NCBI GenBank assembly: GCA_009667805.1
Contig: CM019068.1
Location: forward strand, 9,302,182-9,366,181
Reading direction: 5' to 3'
DNA length: 64,000 bases
From: Leptobrachium leishanense
Taxonomy: Eukaryota > Chordata > Amphibia > Anura > Megophryidae
In this document: one piece after another, positions 54,017-64,000 of the stretch
Layout of the letters: each line of letters starts with the position of its first letter
How positions within the stretch are numbered: position 1 is the stretch's first letter
Notes under the pieces: model-generated
Databases searched by the model: none
Told to the model about the DNA's origin: nothing
What the model saw: the letters and a program-made list of their open reading frames with translations, nothing else
Translations under genes and position numbers: made by a program

Positions 54017-55715
54017 AAAATAATTGTATTAAAATATGTGTAAAATGCCGCCCCTGTCAAAACGCCACCTGGAGCCATGGCCCCATCGGGACCCACGGAC
54101 GGGTTGGCCCTGCATGCAAACACAACTATACACACAGACATACATGTGTTAAATTTGTGATTAGGTGTATCTCCGTGCTGTGGACATGTGAGGTCCACCT
54201 CTGCCCATTGTCTGCTGTAAATCCAAAACGCGAGAAAGAGATTCCAGAAACGATTTCTACATTTGCACCAAAAATAAGAACAAAATTCCCGATTTAATGT
54301 GGAACATCTTCATTCTCTAGATTCTAAACGCAGATATTATTCCAGGCTGCCTGTTATTATAGCCGGTAATTTGGATTTCCTTTAAATATCGACTGGTCTC
54401 GCTTTTAAGACCATAACAGCTCTGCTGGCCTCGTTACGTCACAACATCTTCGTTAACACAATGGAGCGAGCAGCCGAGAGCAGAAATAAATAGAACAAAA
54501 ACAAAACAAGAATATGTTTTTATATAAATAAAATGTATCCTATCACGTTTAGAATGAATCTTATAGATATAAAGCAGTTGTTTGATCCGCGGCGTCGCAG
54601 CTTTCAGAGTCATTCGCTCTGCAGTCGTTGCATTGACATTTAATGTGGACGCGCGTTTGATCAGATGTGTGGATCAGCTTTTTGCCCGGGAGATTCTAAA
54701 CAGTGTATCGAAATCAGAGAGAGTTTTCCTCGGCACATATTTCCACTTAGAACGTGGTAACATTGACATAGCATTGCCCGGAGTGGCCCCCAAGTACCTG
54801 TTTCTCGCTTTATGCATGAAGTGTCGTGCCATCTGCTCCTGGAGCCCCGTCCAAGCCAAGCAGCTGCACCGTGCGGAAAGTCCTACTGACGCGTTTGGTG
54901 TCGCACCAAGACGCTGTCCGGAAAACCTTTCGCGTCTCGTCTGCCCGGGTGCTTGATGCTCCGCACGACATGTTAAGTGGCATGAAATTGTTTCTTATTT
55001 GTAACCAGATGGCCCCCGATTCCATTTTATTTCCTCCTCAGCAGGAGACGTTGGATTGAAGATTTCCAGCCATCTCCCTCACACAACAGGTCCACGTTAT
55101 CAGCGAGCCGACAGATGAGAAACTCTCGAGGTAGCAGACATTTTCATTCATCATTATCAATGTTCCCACTTTATATCGTAACCAGAGAAATAATACATTG
55201 ATTACTGACGTGCGGCAAAACAAAAGTGTCTTATATTTGCTGTATACACATGGCCAGTCATCAACTTACACCCAAGTCACGTTCTGACCGACTGGTCACA
55301 AGCTGATTTGGATATTCTTGTTCTGCAGTTTGGTTTTGGTTTTTAAACGCATGCGCGGCTTTTTCATACACGAACAGGAACGATTACAAGTCAACTTGTT
55401 GTAAGGGATTTGTAAACAATTAAACATGACATTTTTTGGTTTGTTTCCAGGATTCTGTTTATGGATTATTGTTATTATTTTGTATTATTGACAATATACT
55501 GTATGAGTTGCAAGAGTTAATTTTTGGCATGGGGGGTTTCTATTCAGAAGATTTAATTAAAGTGTAAGAGCGGTGACATCACATCAGCATTTCCGATACC
55601 ATTTTAAACCTTTAGAGGTCACAAAATATAACCGTTTGCCCCATGACCTTTATAATACTCTTAGCTCAAAAATGTGATACATAGTTACAGTCTATTTTAT
55701 TTGGTTTAGGCTGGC
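54017..55715. other. non-repetitive intergenic stretch
   Basis: No gene. 54200-55600 matches no repeat in the window and has a mixed composition. An open frame at 54582-54956 has no recognisable domain. Confidence 0.35.
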
Positions 55716-56635
55716 CGTCCACTGGGTCCACCGTAGGACAATCGACCTGACGTCTGACTACAGACAACTTATTTTGAATGCTCTTGAATGATCCGGGTCG
55801 TCCACTGGATGCAAATATGGACGACCCAGTTCAACCGACAAGAAGACCGCCGAACTGAAAAAAAGAAAAAGAAAACAGCAAACCCGCAGCCAAAGACATG
55901 AAGGGAACTCTGGTGCGGTCCCTGCTGAAGTTAACCACAAATTTGGGCACTAGTCCCAGTGAGAGCGCACCGTTAAAATAGCAACATCCACCTCTTGAGT
56001 TCACAGCACCGGAGTTCCCTTCAGGTCTTCGACAGTGTTTGGCTGTGGGTTTTTTTCTGGGGTTTTTCTCAGTTCGGCAGCAAAGGAAATAAAACTGCTT
56101 TTTCTTATTTAAAAAATGAATTTTTGCAATTTTTTTGTATTTTTAGGTGAAATTTTTGATTTCCGATTTTTATAAGAAATCAAAAATGTTACCTAAAAAT
56201 ACCCAAAAAATCCAAAAATTCGATAAACTCAATAAAAAGGCTTTTTGCTGCGGATGAAAAGAATAAATGGCTGAATATAAAAAATGAAATCGGAAATTTA
56301 ATTTTACATTGAATCCTATGAGCTGCCAAACTGAATCTCTTCTCTATGGGACAATTCCCTTGTTGCCGCACGGCGGTTTAACTATACAATTCATCTTTTT
56401 TACATGGAAATTGTACCAGATCGTCCCGACAATGTCCCGACTTTCAAATTTGGCCCTTTCAATCGTTGATTTTTTTTACCCTTCTGGCGGCTTGTCGGCT
56501 TTTTTCTGCGGCTGGTCGGCGCTGTGCTCGGCGGCTCGTGGGTGCGTTTCTGATTTTATCAGCGGTTATCAGATCGATATGAAGTTTTGGATTATATCGG
56601 CAACATTTCGTTGCTCTCTGAATAACCCCTTAAGT
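55716..56635. mobile_element. foldback element related to the GGTTATTC MITEs
   Basis: Three hairpins lie in a row: 55795-55827 (GGGTCGTCCA stem, 10 perfect pairs), about 55847-56084 (arms of about 70 bp around GCCGAACTGA and AGGGAACTC, with a spacer of about 90 bp), and 56138-56205 (GTATTTTTAGGTGAAATTTT arm). The right end CTCTCTGAATAACCCCTTAA (56614-56633) is that of the GGTTATTC family. The left end is uncertain. Confidence 0.65.
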
Positions 56636-57892
56636 GTAGCCTGTAAGTAAAAAGTACTTTATTTGACAATTGGCCACTGGCGGCTGGTGACGGTTTTTAT
56701 AAAGGTAGAGTGCTAAACTCCACCCATAATATGTAGCCCCACCCCTTCTGTAGTTTAACTCCACCCATTTAAGGCATGTGTTCCAAAATAGAACAATAAT
56801 TGTTGCAATTGTAAACGAATAATTGTTGCAATTTAATCATAAAGTGATTAAGAAGTAAAATATGCTCATCCTTAGTGGGGGGGATTTCATATATGAAAAA
56901 ATACATTTATTTATTTTCTTTTATATCTTTTGTTTTAACCTCACAGTGAATCCAGTCACATTTTATTGCATTGTTTTCCTTGTTATTAGAAATTAGGGGG
57001 AACCTAGACATGGAGGTCCCGGTACACGGAGCCTTAGAATTCCCCCCCCACCCCAACACATGACATAAGAAGCCCTGGGCTTTCATGTCCTCAAAGTTTC
57101 CCTTTTAAGTGAAAAGAAAAAAAAAACTGCTTTATTTTATTTTATCTTTCTGAATTTAATGCATTTATAGGTTTAAGAACAAAAATTAAAAAAGAGGAAA
57201 AAACTAAGCGAAACGTTCCATCTTTTCTCCTGCTGCGTTACAGATAATTTAGCAGCCGAACGGTGCAGATATCCCAAAAAAAGCAGCAATTATCTTAATA
57301 AATCTAATTTGTCCTGAAAATAATTATTACTCTCAGAATCTGATAGCGCGGCGGAATAAATCGCAGAAAGCCGGCTTTAAAGCATAATAGATGCGAGATA
57401 GAGAAATAGTTTGCTCTCGCACTCGATAGCCGGAAGCCAAGACTCAAAAAAACGAAAACATGGGGGGGGGGCTGCGTTTAACCCTGAAGGTGCCAGAACT
57501 GAAAGCACCAAAATGCTTTGGCATGAACTTTGCTGCAAAGACAAACAATGGCTGATACTCGACACGAGAGCGGCCGCGGGGAGTGTATTCTCTGGCGCGC
57601 ACAGACCTCTCGAGACTCGCGTGCATCAGTTATTTCCCTCCTCAGAGGCGTCACTAGGGCTAGTGTCACCCGGTGCAGCATGGAGTCACCCCGCCCCATC
57701 CAATGACCTCCTCCCATACAAGCAATAAACCTCCCAGATATGTGCGGTGTATAAGTGTATCACGGAGCTTCCATGTTTTAATATTCCCCCCAATTCTATC
57801 CCTATTTTATTTCTCAGACATTTCTATCCCCTTTTATTATTTCTTCCACTTATTTTATTAATCCCCTCCCCCACATTTCTAATCTCTAATCC
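56636..57892. other. intergenic, nothing firm
   Basis: No gene. A short GGCGTCACTAGGGCTAGTGT section at 57649-57668 resembles a common vertebrate repeat consensus, but too little remains to name it. Short open frames overlap on both strands at 57377-57728 without a recognisable domain. Confidence 0.3.
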
Positions 57893-60162
57893 CTCATAGA
57901 GAAGCAATGGTTAATCTATTCACATTGAACAGCAGAGAAATGTCAGTGAAATGCCCTGATGTTCGGTGGTTTAATTCGGCGGGTTTAATCAGACAAATCC
58001 CATAGGTTTCAATGTTAAAAATATTCCCGTTTTAATCAATATCTAATAAACCGTTTATTATTTTAATCTGCAGCAAAAAGTCTCTTTATTTGTTTTGTTT
58101 TAGGATTTTTTAGGAAAGTTCTTTTTCTGATTTATTTTTTAAATCGTTATTTCTCTTTTCTGTAACCGCCCTTTTATTATCGTTCTTTGGATCTTTATGT
58201 GTAAATTCCAGATATTTTCATCCAGTAGTTTTTTTGCAAACAGTGTTTCAGTTTTGACACTTTCAACTGTGTGGTTTTTTTTACCCGTCTGGCGGCTTGT
58301 CGGCTTTTTTCTGTGGCTGGTCGCGCTGTGCTTGGCGGCTCAGCGGCTGCGTTTTGTCTGGTATATTGGAAGGGAAAAATTAAAATGGATGCCTGTAGCC
58401 ATTTTGTTTTAAATAGAAAGTCTTTTCTCTTTCAATTTTCCCTAGTTTTAGAAATGAACAGAGTTTTTTTTTTTTTTTTAATAGTTCACGGCTAGGTGAC
58501 CAGACATGAGGGAACCTTAAAATGTCTTTATTTGATATAATGCCGAGCTAAGTGCTATAGAAAGGAATTTACCCAGTAAAAATTTTGAGAGTAGAGATAT
58601 AAATTTTATGTTGGCAGGATAGACTCAAAGTCTACGGCTAAAAATAGAGGGTCTTTGTGAGTCAGATTGACCTCTTGACCTTAGATAAGAGATATTAAAA
58701 TCTAAATGTGGAAATAATTAGTAGTGCAACACTGCCCTCTTGAGGATAGTAAATGTTATATTTAATATAGAGAATAGATTGCCAGTGACGTCAAATTGAC
58801 TATAATTGAAGCCGCACTGTTCGTTGCATTCATTCAGACTTACACAACAATGCATTCAGACTTCCAGGACACAACGATGCAGTCAGATCATTCCAGGACA
58901 TAATGCATTCAGAGACTTACACGACAAGGTATTCACGCAGGCAGACCATCGCTAGCAGACCATCCCAGGACACAATGCACTCAAGATTTGACACCAAATC
59001 TCTAACTCACACCAAATCTCTAACTCACATGCATTGATTATCTGACATTGATAATTTTCAATTATTCCAAAACAATCAAAGAATATTCCAAGGCTGTAAC
59101 TCATAAAATCCAGATGATTGGAGGTAATGTATGAAAGCTATTTTTATTAAGATTAAATATATTATATATATTTGGAGTATTTCTTGCAACAGATAGACTG
59201 AGATTTCTCAGATACTGTTAGATCCAGAATCTAAAATATTTCTATTCTGCAGATAGAGATATGAAGAAGAATCGGATATAAGGATTTATCCTAAAGAAAC
59301 TGTTGCAAAGATTGATATACCGTTTTATATATATATATTGGATTTGGAAATTACTGTGATTGAAATTAATAAGCAAGGAATTATATAACTACAATATAAA
59401 AAGCAGAAGATTAGAAATTTAATTCTCAATATTAGGGGAGGATTCACTAAATAAGTTTTTATTACTTATTCTAAAAATAGAATAAGTGATAGCTCATCTT
59501 TTGTTGATCCAAGTAGCATAGAGAGATACATATCTCTACAAGATCTAGATTGTTAAACATTGGTTTGCTGGGAAATACATGTTTCGTTAAGCAGAAATGT
59601 TTATTAACCATTTGTGTATTAGTTACTAACTGATAAGGTAAATGATATTAATCACATATGCAGTTACTAACAGGTGATACATATATTGTGAAGCTAGTTT
59701 CTATGTGCTGATGGATTTTGTTGGTTATAAATCTTTGTTTATGATATGAGATTTGAAACTTTTTTGTATACGTAATGAATATATATATATTTTATCCGAT
59801 TATTGATTAGTGTTTTCTTCAAAGCAAAACACAGACAATTAAAAGAATTTAGGAGAATTTCTAGGAAATATAAACGATTGATATTTGTGTCTCGTATAAG
59901 TTTCTTATTGAATATAAATCTCGACATGTTGTAGTCACGTGCAGAGATAATAATAATCTCTGACAGTTTGGCGGCTGTTCAGTGGGTTTGCACCAGCTGT
60001 CCGGCAGGTTGGTGGTGGCAGGTGGCAGGTTTGTGATGGCTGTCCGGGAGGTTGGCGGCAATGGGCATCAGGTTTGCAGCGGCAGGCGGCGGGTTTGTGG
60101 CAGGTGAAATTGAGCATTCGGTGCAATTCAACGGTAATTTCAGAGTTTAGCGAATAACCACC
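57893..60162 (+). mobile_element. GGTTATTC-family MITE, 5'-truncated, split by a solo LTR
   Basis: The left part starts at CATAGAGAAGCAATGGTTAA and holds GGTTTAATCAGACAAATCCCA and GCAGCAAAAAGTCTC near 58072. The right part (59966-60162) holds GGCGGCAGGCGGCGGG-type words and ends at AGCGAATAACCACC. The solo LTR separates them. Confidence 0.7.
58355..59965. mobile_element. solo LTR, about 1.6 kb
   Basis: It begins TGTCTGGTATATTGG and ends AATAATCTCTGACA, with TGTC and GACA as inverted ends. GTTT is duplicated at 58351-58354 and 59966-59969, and the flanks rejoin into MITE sequence. No coding domain is visible. A 4-bp duplication and this length fit a retrovirus-like LTR, but family and orientation are not determined. 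An incomplete element with internal sequence is the alternative. Confidence 0.7.
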
Positions 60163-60669
60163 ATACACCTTTTAAGCAAATATAAATAAGTGAAGGATCG
60201 TTCCATCAAAAGGAACCTCTTCCATGTCTTATCAATATGATCACCTACGTCTGCGTAACACACTCCCCCCAAGACATCAGTATATCAAGAAGACGCCCCC
60301 CCATTCTCACTGCGCTTAGGAAGTCATATATACGGATGATTCCGTCGCTGCCGGCAATGAACACACTGTGTGTGTTTCTTATAAAGCGTCGCTCGCTGAC
60401 TCATTGTAACAAAGATTCCATAGAACAAATCAAATGTTAAAGCAATTTCCCTGCTTTGGAGGTTGTGAAAGGCGCCGGGTGTAGCACCTCCCGCTGGCAC
60501 GTGCCACTTCAAGAGACATAAACAATATTTAAAGGCCGGGAACATTATAGTAGTAAAGCGCTGATGTCATCAGGCCGTGGAAAACACAACAAAGACTTAG
60601 AGAAACAACCATGCGCCATGCTCTCTGCGTGTGATACAGGCTCGTGTCAAAACTGCAATAGTGATACTT
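60163..60669. other. non-repetitive intergenic stretch
   Basis: No gene and no repeat shared with other parts of the window. Confidence 0.35.
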
Positions 60670-61420
60670 CAAGGGCTATTCAGAGAGCGCCGAATCGCAC
60701 CTCGTGGTGAATTTCCCCAAATTCGAGCCATTCAGTATGGCTGAATGTCCGTGAAATATGGTGACAGGTTTATTCAGGCGAATCCCATAGGTTTCAATGT
60801 CAAAAATATTCCCTGTTTGTATTATATTTTTATTCAACCATTTATTCTTTTCATTTGCAGCAAAAAGACTCTTTGTCAATTTATTTTTTTGACTTTTTTT
60901 ATACATTTTTTTTAGATTTTTTTTGGTTGAACTTTTTGATTCGATTTTGTTTAAATGGTGTTTTTTTTTATTCTGTAAAAGACCTTTTTATTATTATTAT
61001 TATTATTTGTACCTTATATATTATTTGCAGGCATTTTAGAGCACTAGTTTTTTTTTTTTGAGAAATGTTCTCGTTTTTTTTTTATACCCCTGTTAGGTGG
61101 CTGGCCGGCTTTTTTCAGATGCGTTCGGCGGTCTTTTCAGCAGATCGGCAAATGCATTTGGTGGTTTTTCGGTGGTTTATCGGATTAGTTCGGTGGTTTA
61201 TCGGATTGATTCGGCAGTTTGAGGATGCGTTCGGCGGTTTATCGGATCGCTTCAGCAGTTTTTCACTGTTTTCTTGGATCGATTTGGGGATTTTTCAATC
61301 TACGGCGTTTGGTGCATCAATTCGAGGACCCTGCGGTAACTGCTGAGTAGGCGAAATTAACTCGCCGAAGTGCGGCCAATGGGAGAGCACCGAAATTTTG
61401 GTGCTCTCTAAATAATCCCA
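60670..61420 (+). mobile_element. GGTTATTC-family MITE
   Basis: It begins CAAGGGCTATTCAGAGAGCG and ends GTGCTCTCTAAATAATCCCA. The landmarks are TTTATTCAGGCGAATCCCAT near 60769 and GCAGCAAAAAGACTC near 60858, followed by a series of TTCGGCGGT/TTCGGTGGT words. Confidence 0.75.
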
Positions 61421-62128
61421 TAAAACTCGAAATGTCGTCTGCGTTTGATGCCACCCCAGTAAAATGTATCCTGAATACATGTTGCAGCGCACGTATCGTC
61501 CTTCATATGGACCAGCAGAAAGACGACAGCTGACCATGGACCTCATTGTTACTTTAAGGAATAACTGGTCGGTTTGGAAAATAAAAGCTAGCCCGGATAT
61601 TTACATATCGTCACAGATCTAGGGATGGAACACCTAACCTCCCGGTCCCATCCAGATGACACGCTCTCCATGAGACGCCACGGTCAGCCATGACAGTATT
61701 GCATAGTATATCCCTTTAAGGATCATTGTGCCGGGTCTGGTATTTACTCACAGAATCATTTCTACCAGTGGGTAAAAGGGAATAAACACGTTTTGTTAAT
61801 GACAGAGGCCCCTGATATGGATTTTCACGCTCAACCTTAACTCAATATTTGTAAAGGAAACAATGTATCTGTCATTTAGAAAAGCTGCACCGAGTTACCC
61901 ATCGATGACAAGACTTGTGTTTGCCAACTGTAACCGCTTAACAATTCTCTAGAGACATTGTTACAGGTCAAGGTACAGTTAAAGCAAAAGAAACTTCCAG
62001 AAAAAAATGCCATTGCTATTAAGAAAGAAGAAAAAAACACACACAAAAAAAATACTGTAAAATACAAAAAAAATTACAAAGAAATGTGGCAAATGAATTC
62101 AACGTGTAATTTGGGTGAAGGCAGCGTA
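61421..62128. other. non-repetitive intergenic stretch
   Basis: No gene and no match within the window. It ends at the C-rich minisatellite. Confidence 0.35.
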
Positions 62129-63224
62129 CATTAACCCCCCGCTTTATTATTACATTAACCCCCCTGCTTTATTATTACATTAACCCCCCCGCTTTATTAT
62201 TACATTAACCCCCCCGCTTTATTATTACATTAACCCCCCCGCTTTATTATTACATTACCCCCCCCGCTTTATTATTACATTAACCCCCCGCTTTATTATT
62301 ACATTAACCCCCTGCTTTATTATTACATTAACCCCCCCCGCTTTATTATTACATTAACCCCCCGCTTTATTATTACATTAACCCCCCGCTTTATTATTAC
62401 ATTAACCCCCCTGCTTTATTATTACATTAACCCCCCCGCTTTATTATTACATTAACCCCCTGCTTTATTATTACATTAACCCCCCCGCTTTATTATTACA
62501 TTAACCCCCCGCTTTATTATTACATTAACCCCCCCACTTTATTATTACATTAACCCCCCGCTTTATTATTACATTAACCCCCCCGCTTTATTATTACATT
62601 AACCCCCCGCTTTATTATTACATTAACCCCCCTGCTTTATTATTACATTAACCCCCCCGCTTTATTATTACACTAACCCCCCGCTTTATCATTACATTAA
62701 CCCCCCCGCTTTATTATTACATTAACCCCCCCGCTTTATTATTACATTAACCCCCCACTTTATTATTACATTAACCCCCCCGCTTTATTATTACATTAAC
62801 CCCCCCTGCTTTATTATTACATTAACCCCCTGCTTTATTATTACATTAACCCCCCCCGCTTTATTATTACATTAACCCCCTGCTTTATTATTACATTAAC
62901 CCCCTGCTTTATTATTACATTAACCCCCTGCTTTATTATTACATTAACCCCCCGCTTTATCATTACATTAACCCCCCACTTTATTATTACATTAACCCCC
63001 CACTTTATTATTACATTAACCCCCCCCGCTTTATTATTACATTAACCCCCCGCTTTATTATTACATTAACCCCCTGCTTTATTATTACATTAACCCCCCG
63101 CTTTATTATTACATTAACCCCCCACTTTATTATTACATTAACCCCCCCCGCTTTATTACATCATTAACCCCCCTGCTTTATTATTACATTAACCCCCCCC
63201 CCCCCGCTTTATTATTACATTAAT
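62129..63224 (+). repeat. C-rich minisatellite, about 24-bp unit, about 46 units
   Basis: The unit is CATTAACCCCCCGCTTTATT plus ATTA. The C run varies from five to nine and reaches thirteen in the last unit (63193-63205). A few units read CACTTT or CTGCTTT. The length change is confined to the C run. Confidence 0.96.
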
Positions 63225-63313
63225 AAGTCACTGACGACTGGGTATTTATTATTGTGACACCAGAAACACACAGATACTCTTTAACCTTTTTATACATAAA
63301 ATCATTTTATATA

Positions 63314-63950
63314 CAGGGTTATTCAGAGAGATCCGAAAAGTCACCGCACGTCCTGTGACTTTTCGTTCCCTGCACTTCGGGGCGATTCAGCGATTCCTAG
63401 TTCGCCGACCCTGCGGTGTATTCAGTGGGCACCCGTAGTGCAGGGAAAGTTCAACGCAAACCCGACGAACACTCACTGAATACTCACCGAAAACCTGCAG
63501 AAACCGCTGCAAAAACCAAGCCGAACATGCTGGAAAAATCCGAGCAGCCGCCGGAAAAAGCTGACACGCAGACGAACCGGGTGAAAGAAAAGTAAACAGT
63601 TCGCTTGAAAGTTTGAAATTTTAAACACTGTTTGCAAAAAAACTACGGAACGAAAATGTCTGGAATTTACATATAAAATCCAATGAATGATAATAAAAAG
63701 GGCTGTTACAGAAAAAAGAAAAAATCACAAAAAATGCCTAAAAGATCCTAAAAAATCTATAAATAAAGAGACTTTTTGCTGCAGATTAAAATAATAAACG
63801 GTTTATTAGATATTGAATTAAAACGGGAATATTTTTAACATTGAAACCTATGGGATTCGCCTGATTAAACCTGTCGAATGAAACCACTGAACATCAGGGC
63901 ATTTCACTGACATTTCTCTGCTGTTCAATGCGAATAGATTAACCATTGCT
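63314..63950 (-). mobile_element. GGTTATTC-family MITE, minus orientation, right part cut
   Basis: It begins CAGGGTTATTCAGAGAGATC and carries the complement of the core (GAGACTTTTTGCTGCAG near 63769) and of GTTTAATCAGGCGAATCCCA near 63853. It runs into CAATGCGAATAGATTAACCA and CTTCT, where other members continue CTATGGGG, but here it changes to unrelated sequence at about 63951. Confidence 0.78.
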
Positions 63951-63975
63951 TCTCCTCCTGTTTCCAACCCCAACC

Positions 63976-64000
63976 CTCCTAGATTGTGAGTTCCTACGGG
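63976..64000 (+). mobile_element. start of an AATAAT-type retroposed repeat at the window edge
   Basis: CTCCTAGATTGTGAGTTCCT is identical to 26549-26568 of the repeat inside the 42-bp array. The remainder lies beyond the window. Confidence 0.6.

Noticed and set aside
54582..54956. Possible protein of 124 residues
   Set aside because: No recognisable domain, overlapping open frames on the other strand, and no splice or codon evidence. Left as noncoding.
57649..57700. Named repeat from the GGCGTCACTAGGG-type section
   Set aside because: Only about 50 bp is recognisable and there is no second copy in the window, so a family name would be a guess.

Overview
This window looks like intergenic DNA from a large, repeat-rich vertebrate genome, most likely a frog. 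I see no host protein-coding gene, tRNA or rRNA. Nearly everything recognisable is a transposable element, a MITE-like relative, or a minisatellite. The frog assignment is an inference from the repeat style: TTAACCCTTT elements, minimal hammerhead-type motifs, an AATAAT-tailed retroposon and an abundant antisense LINE fragment. The sequence itself does not name a species.

Left part (1-10980): a hAT-superfamily transposon with a BED zinc finger and RNase-H-like transposase (copy A) enters from beyond the left edge. A second member of the same family (copy B, 2727-9506) has inserted into its coding region, leaving the 8-bp duplication CAAGTGAT. Copy B itself contains a 989-bp insertion (7294-8282) with a 16-bp duplication, inverted arms and a complete hammerhead-ribozyme-like core. 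Middle left (11-24 kb): a TTAA-flanked MITE, several members of a roughly 900-bp MITE family with GGTTATTC ends and 3-bp TAT duplications, GGCTAGGGTC MITEs, a 27-bp minisatellite that grew inside a MITE, and non-repetitive stretches.

Centre (22-42 kb): four large minisatellites (34 bp, 42 bp, 34 bp and 15 bp units). Between them lies a three-level nest: a Tc1-type element (32642-36294) broken by a non-autonomous hAT (33576-35693), which holds a TTAA-flanked element (33978-35141) built as a string of hairpins. A second hairpin-string element sits in a MITE at 37037-38224, and an antisense LINE fragment is split by a MITE at 40078-40985. Right part (41.8-64 kb): a 21-bp minisatellite in three blocks separated by GGCTAGGG MITEs, a third hairpin-string element, a second hammerhead-like motif, hAT copy C (47326-52806) broken by a solo LTR, two more solo LTRs, an AT-rich 260-bp palindrome, foldback structures, and a C-rich minisatellite near 62-63 kb.

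As a system, these are not cooperating genes but layered insertions with a readable relative order. The duplications that can be read directly are 8 bp for hAT, TA for Tc1, TTAA, TAT, 4-5 bp for LTRs and 16 bp for the hammerhead-bearing retroelement. Every transposase reading frame is broken, so none of these copies should move on its own. The non-repetitive gaps (about 12.4-12.9, 15.0-15.8, 20.1-21.2, 23.7-24.3, 31.7-32.6, 54.2-55.7 and 61.4-62.1 kb) could hold conserved regulatory DNA, but this cannot be decided from one sequence.
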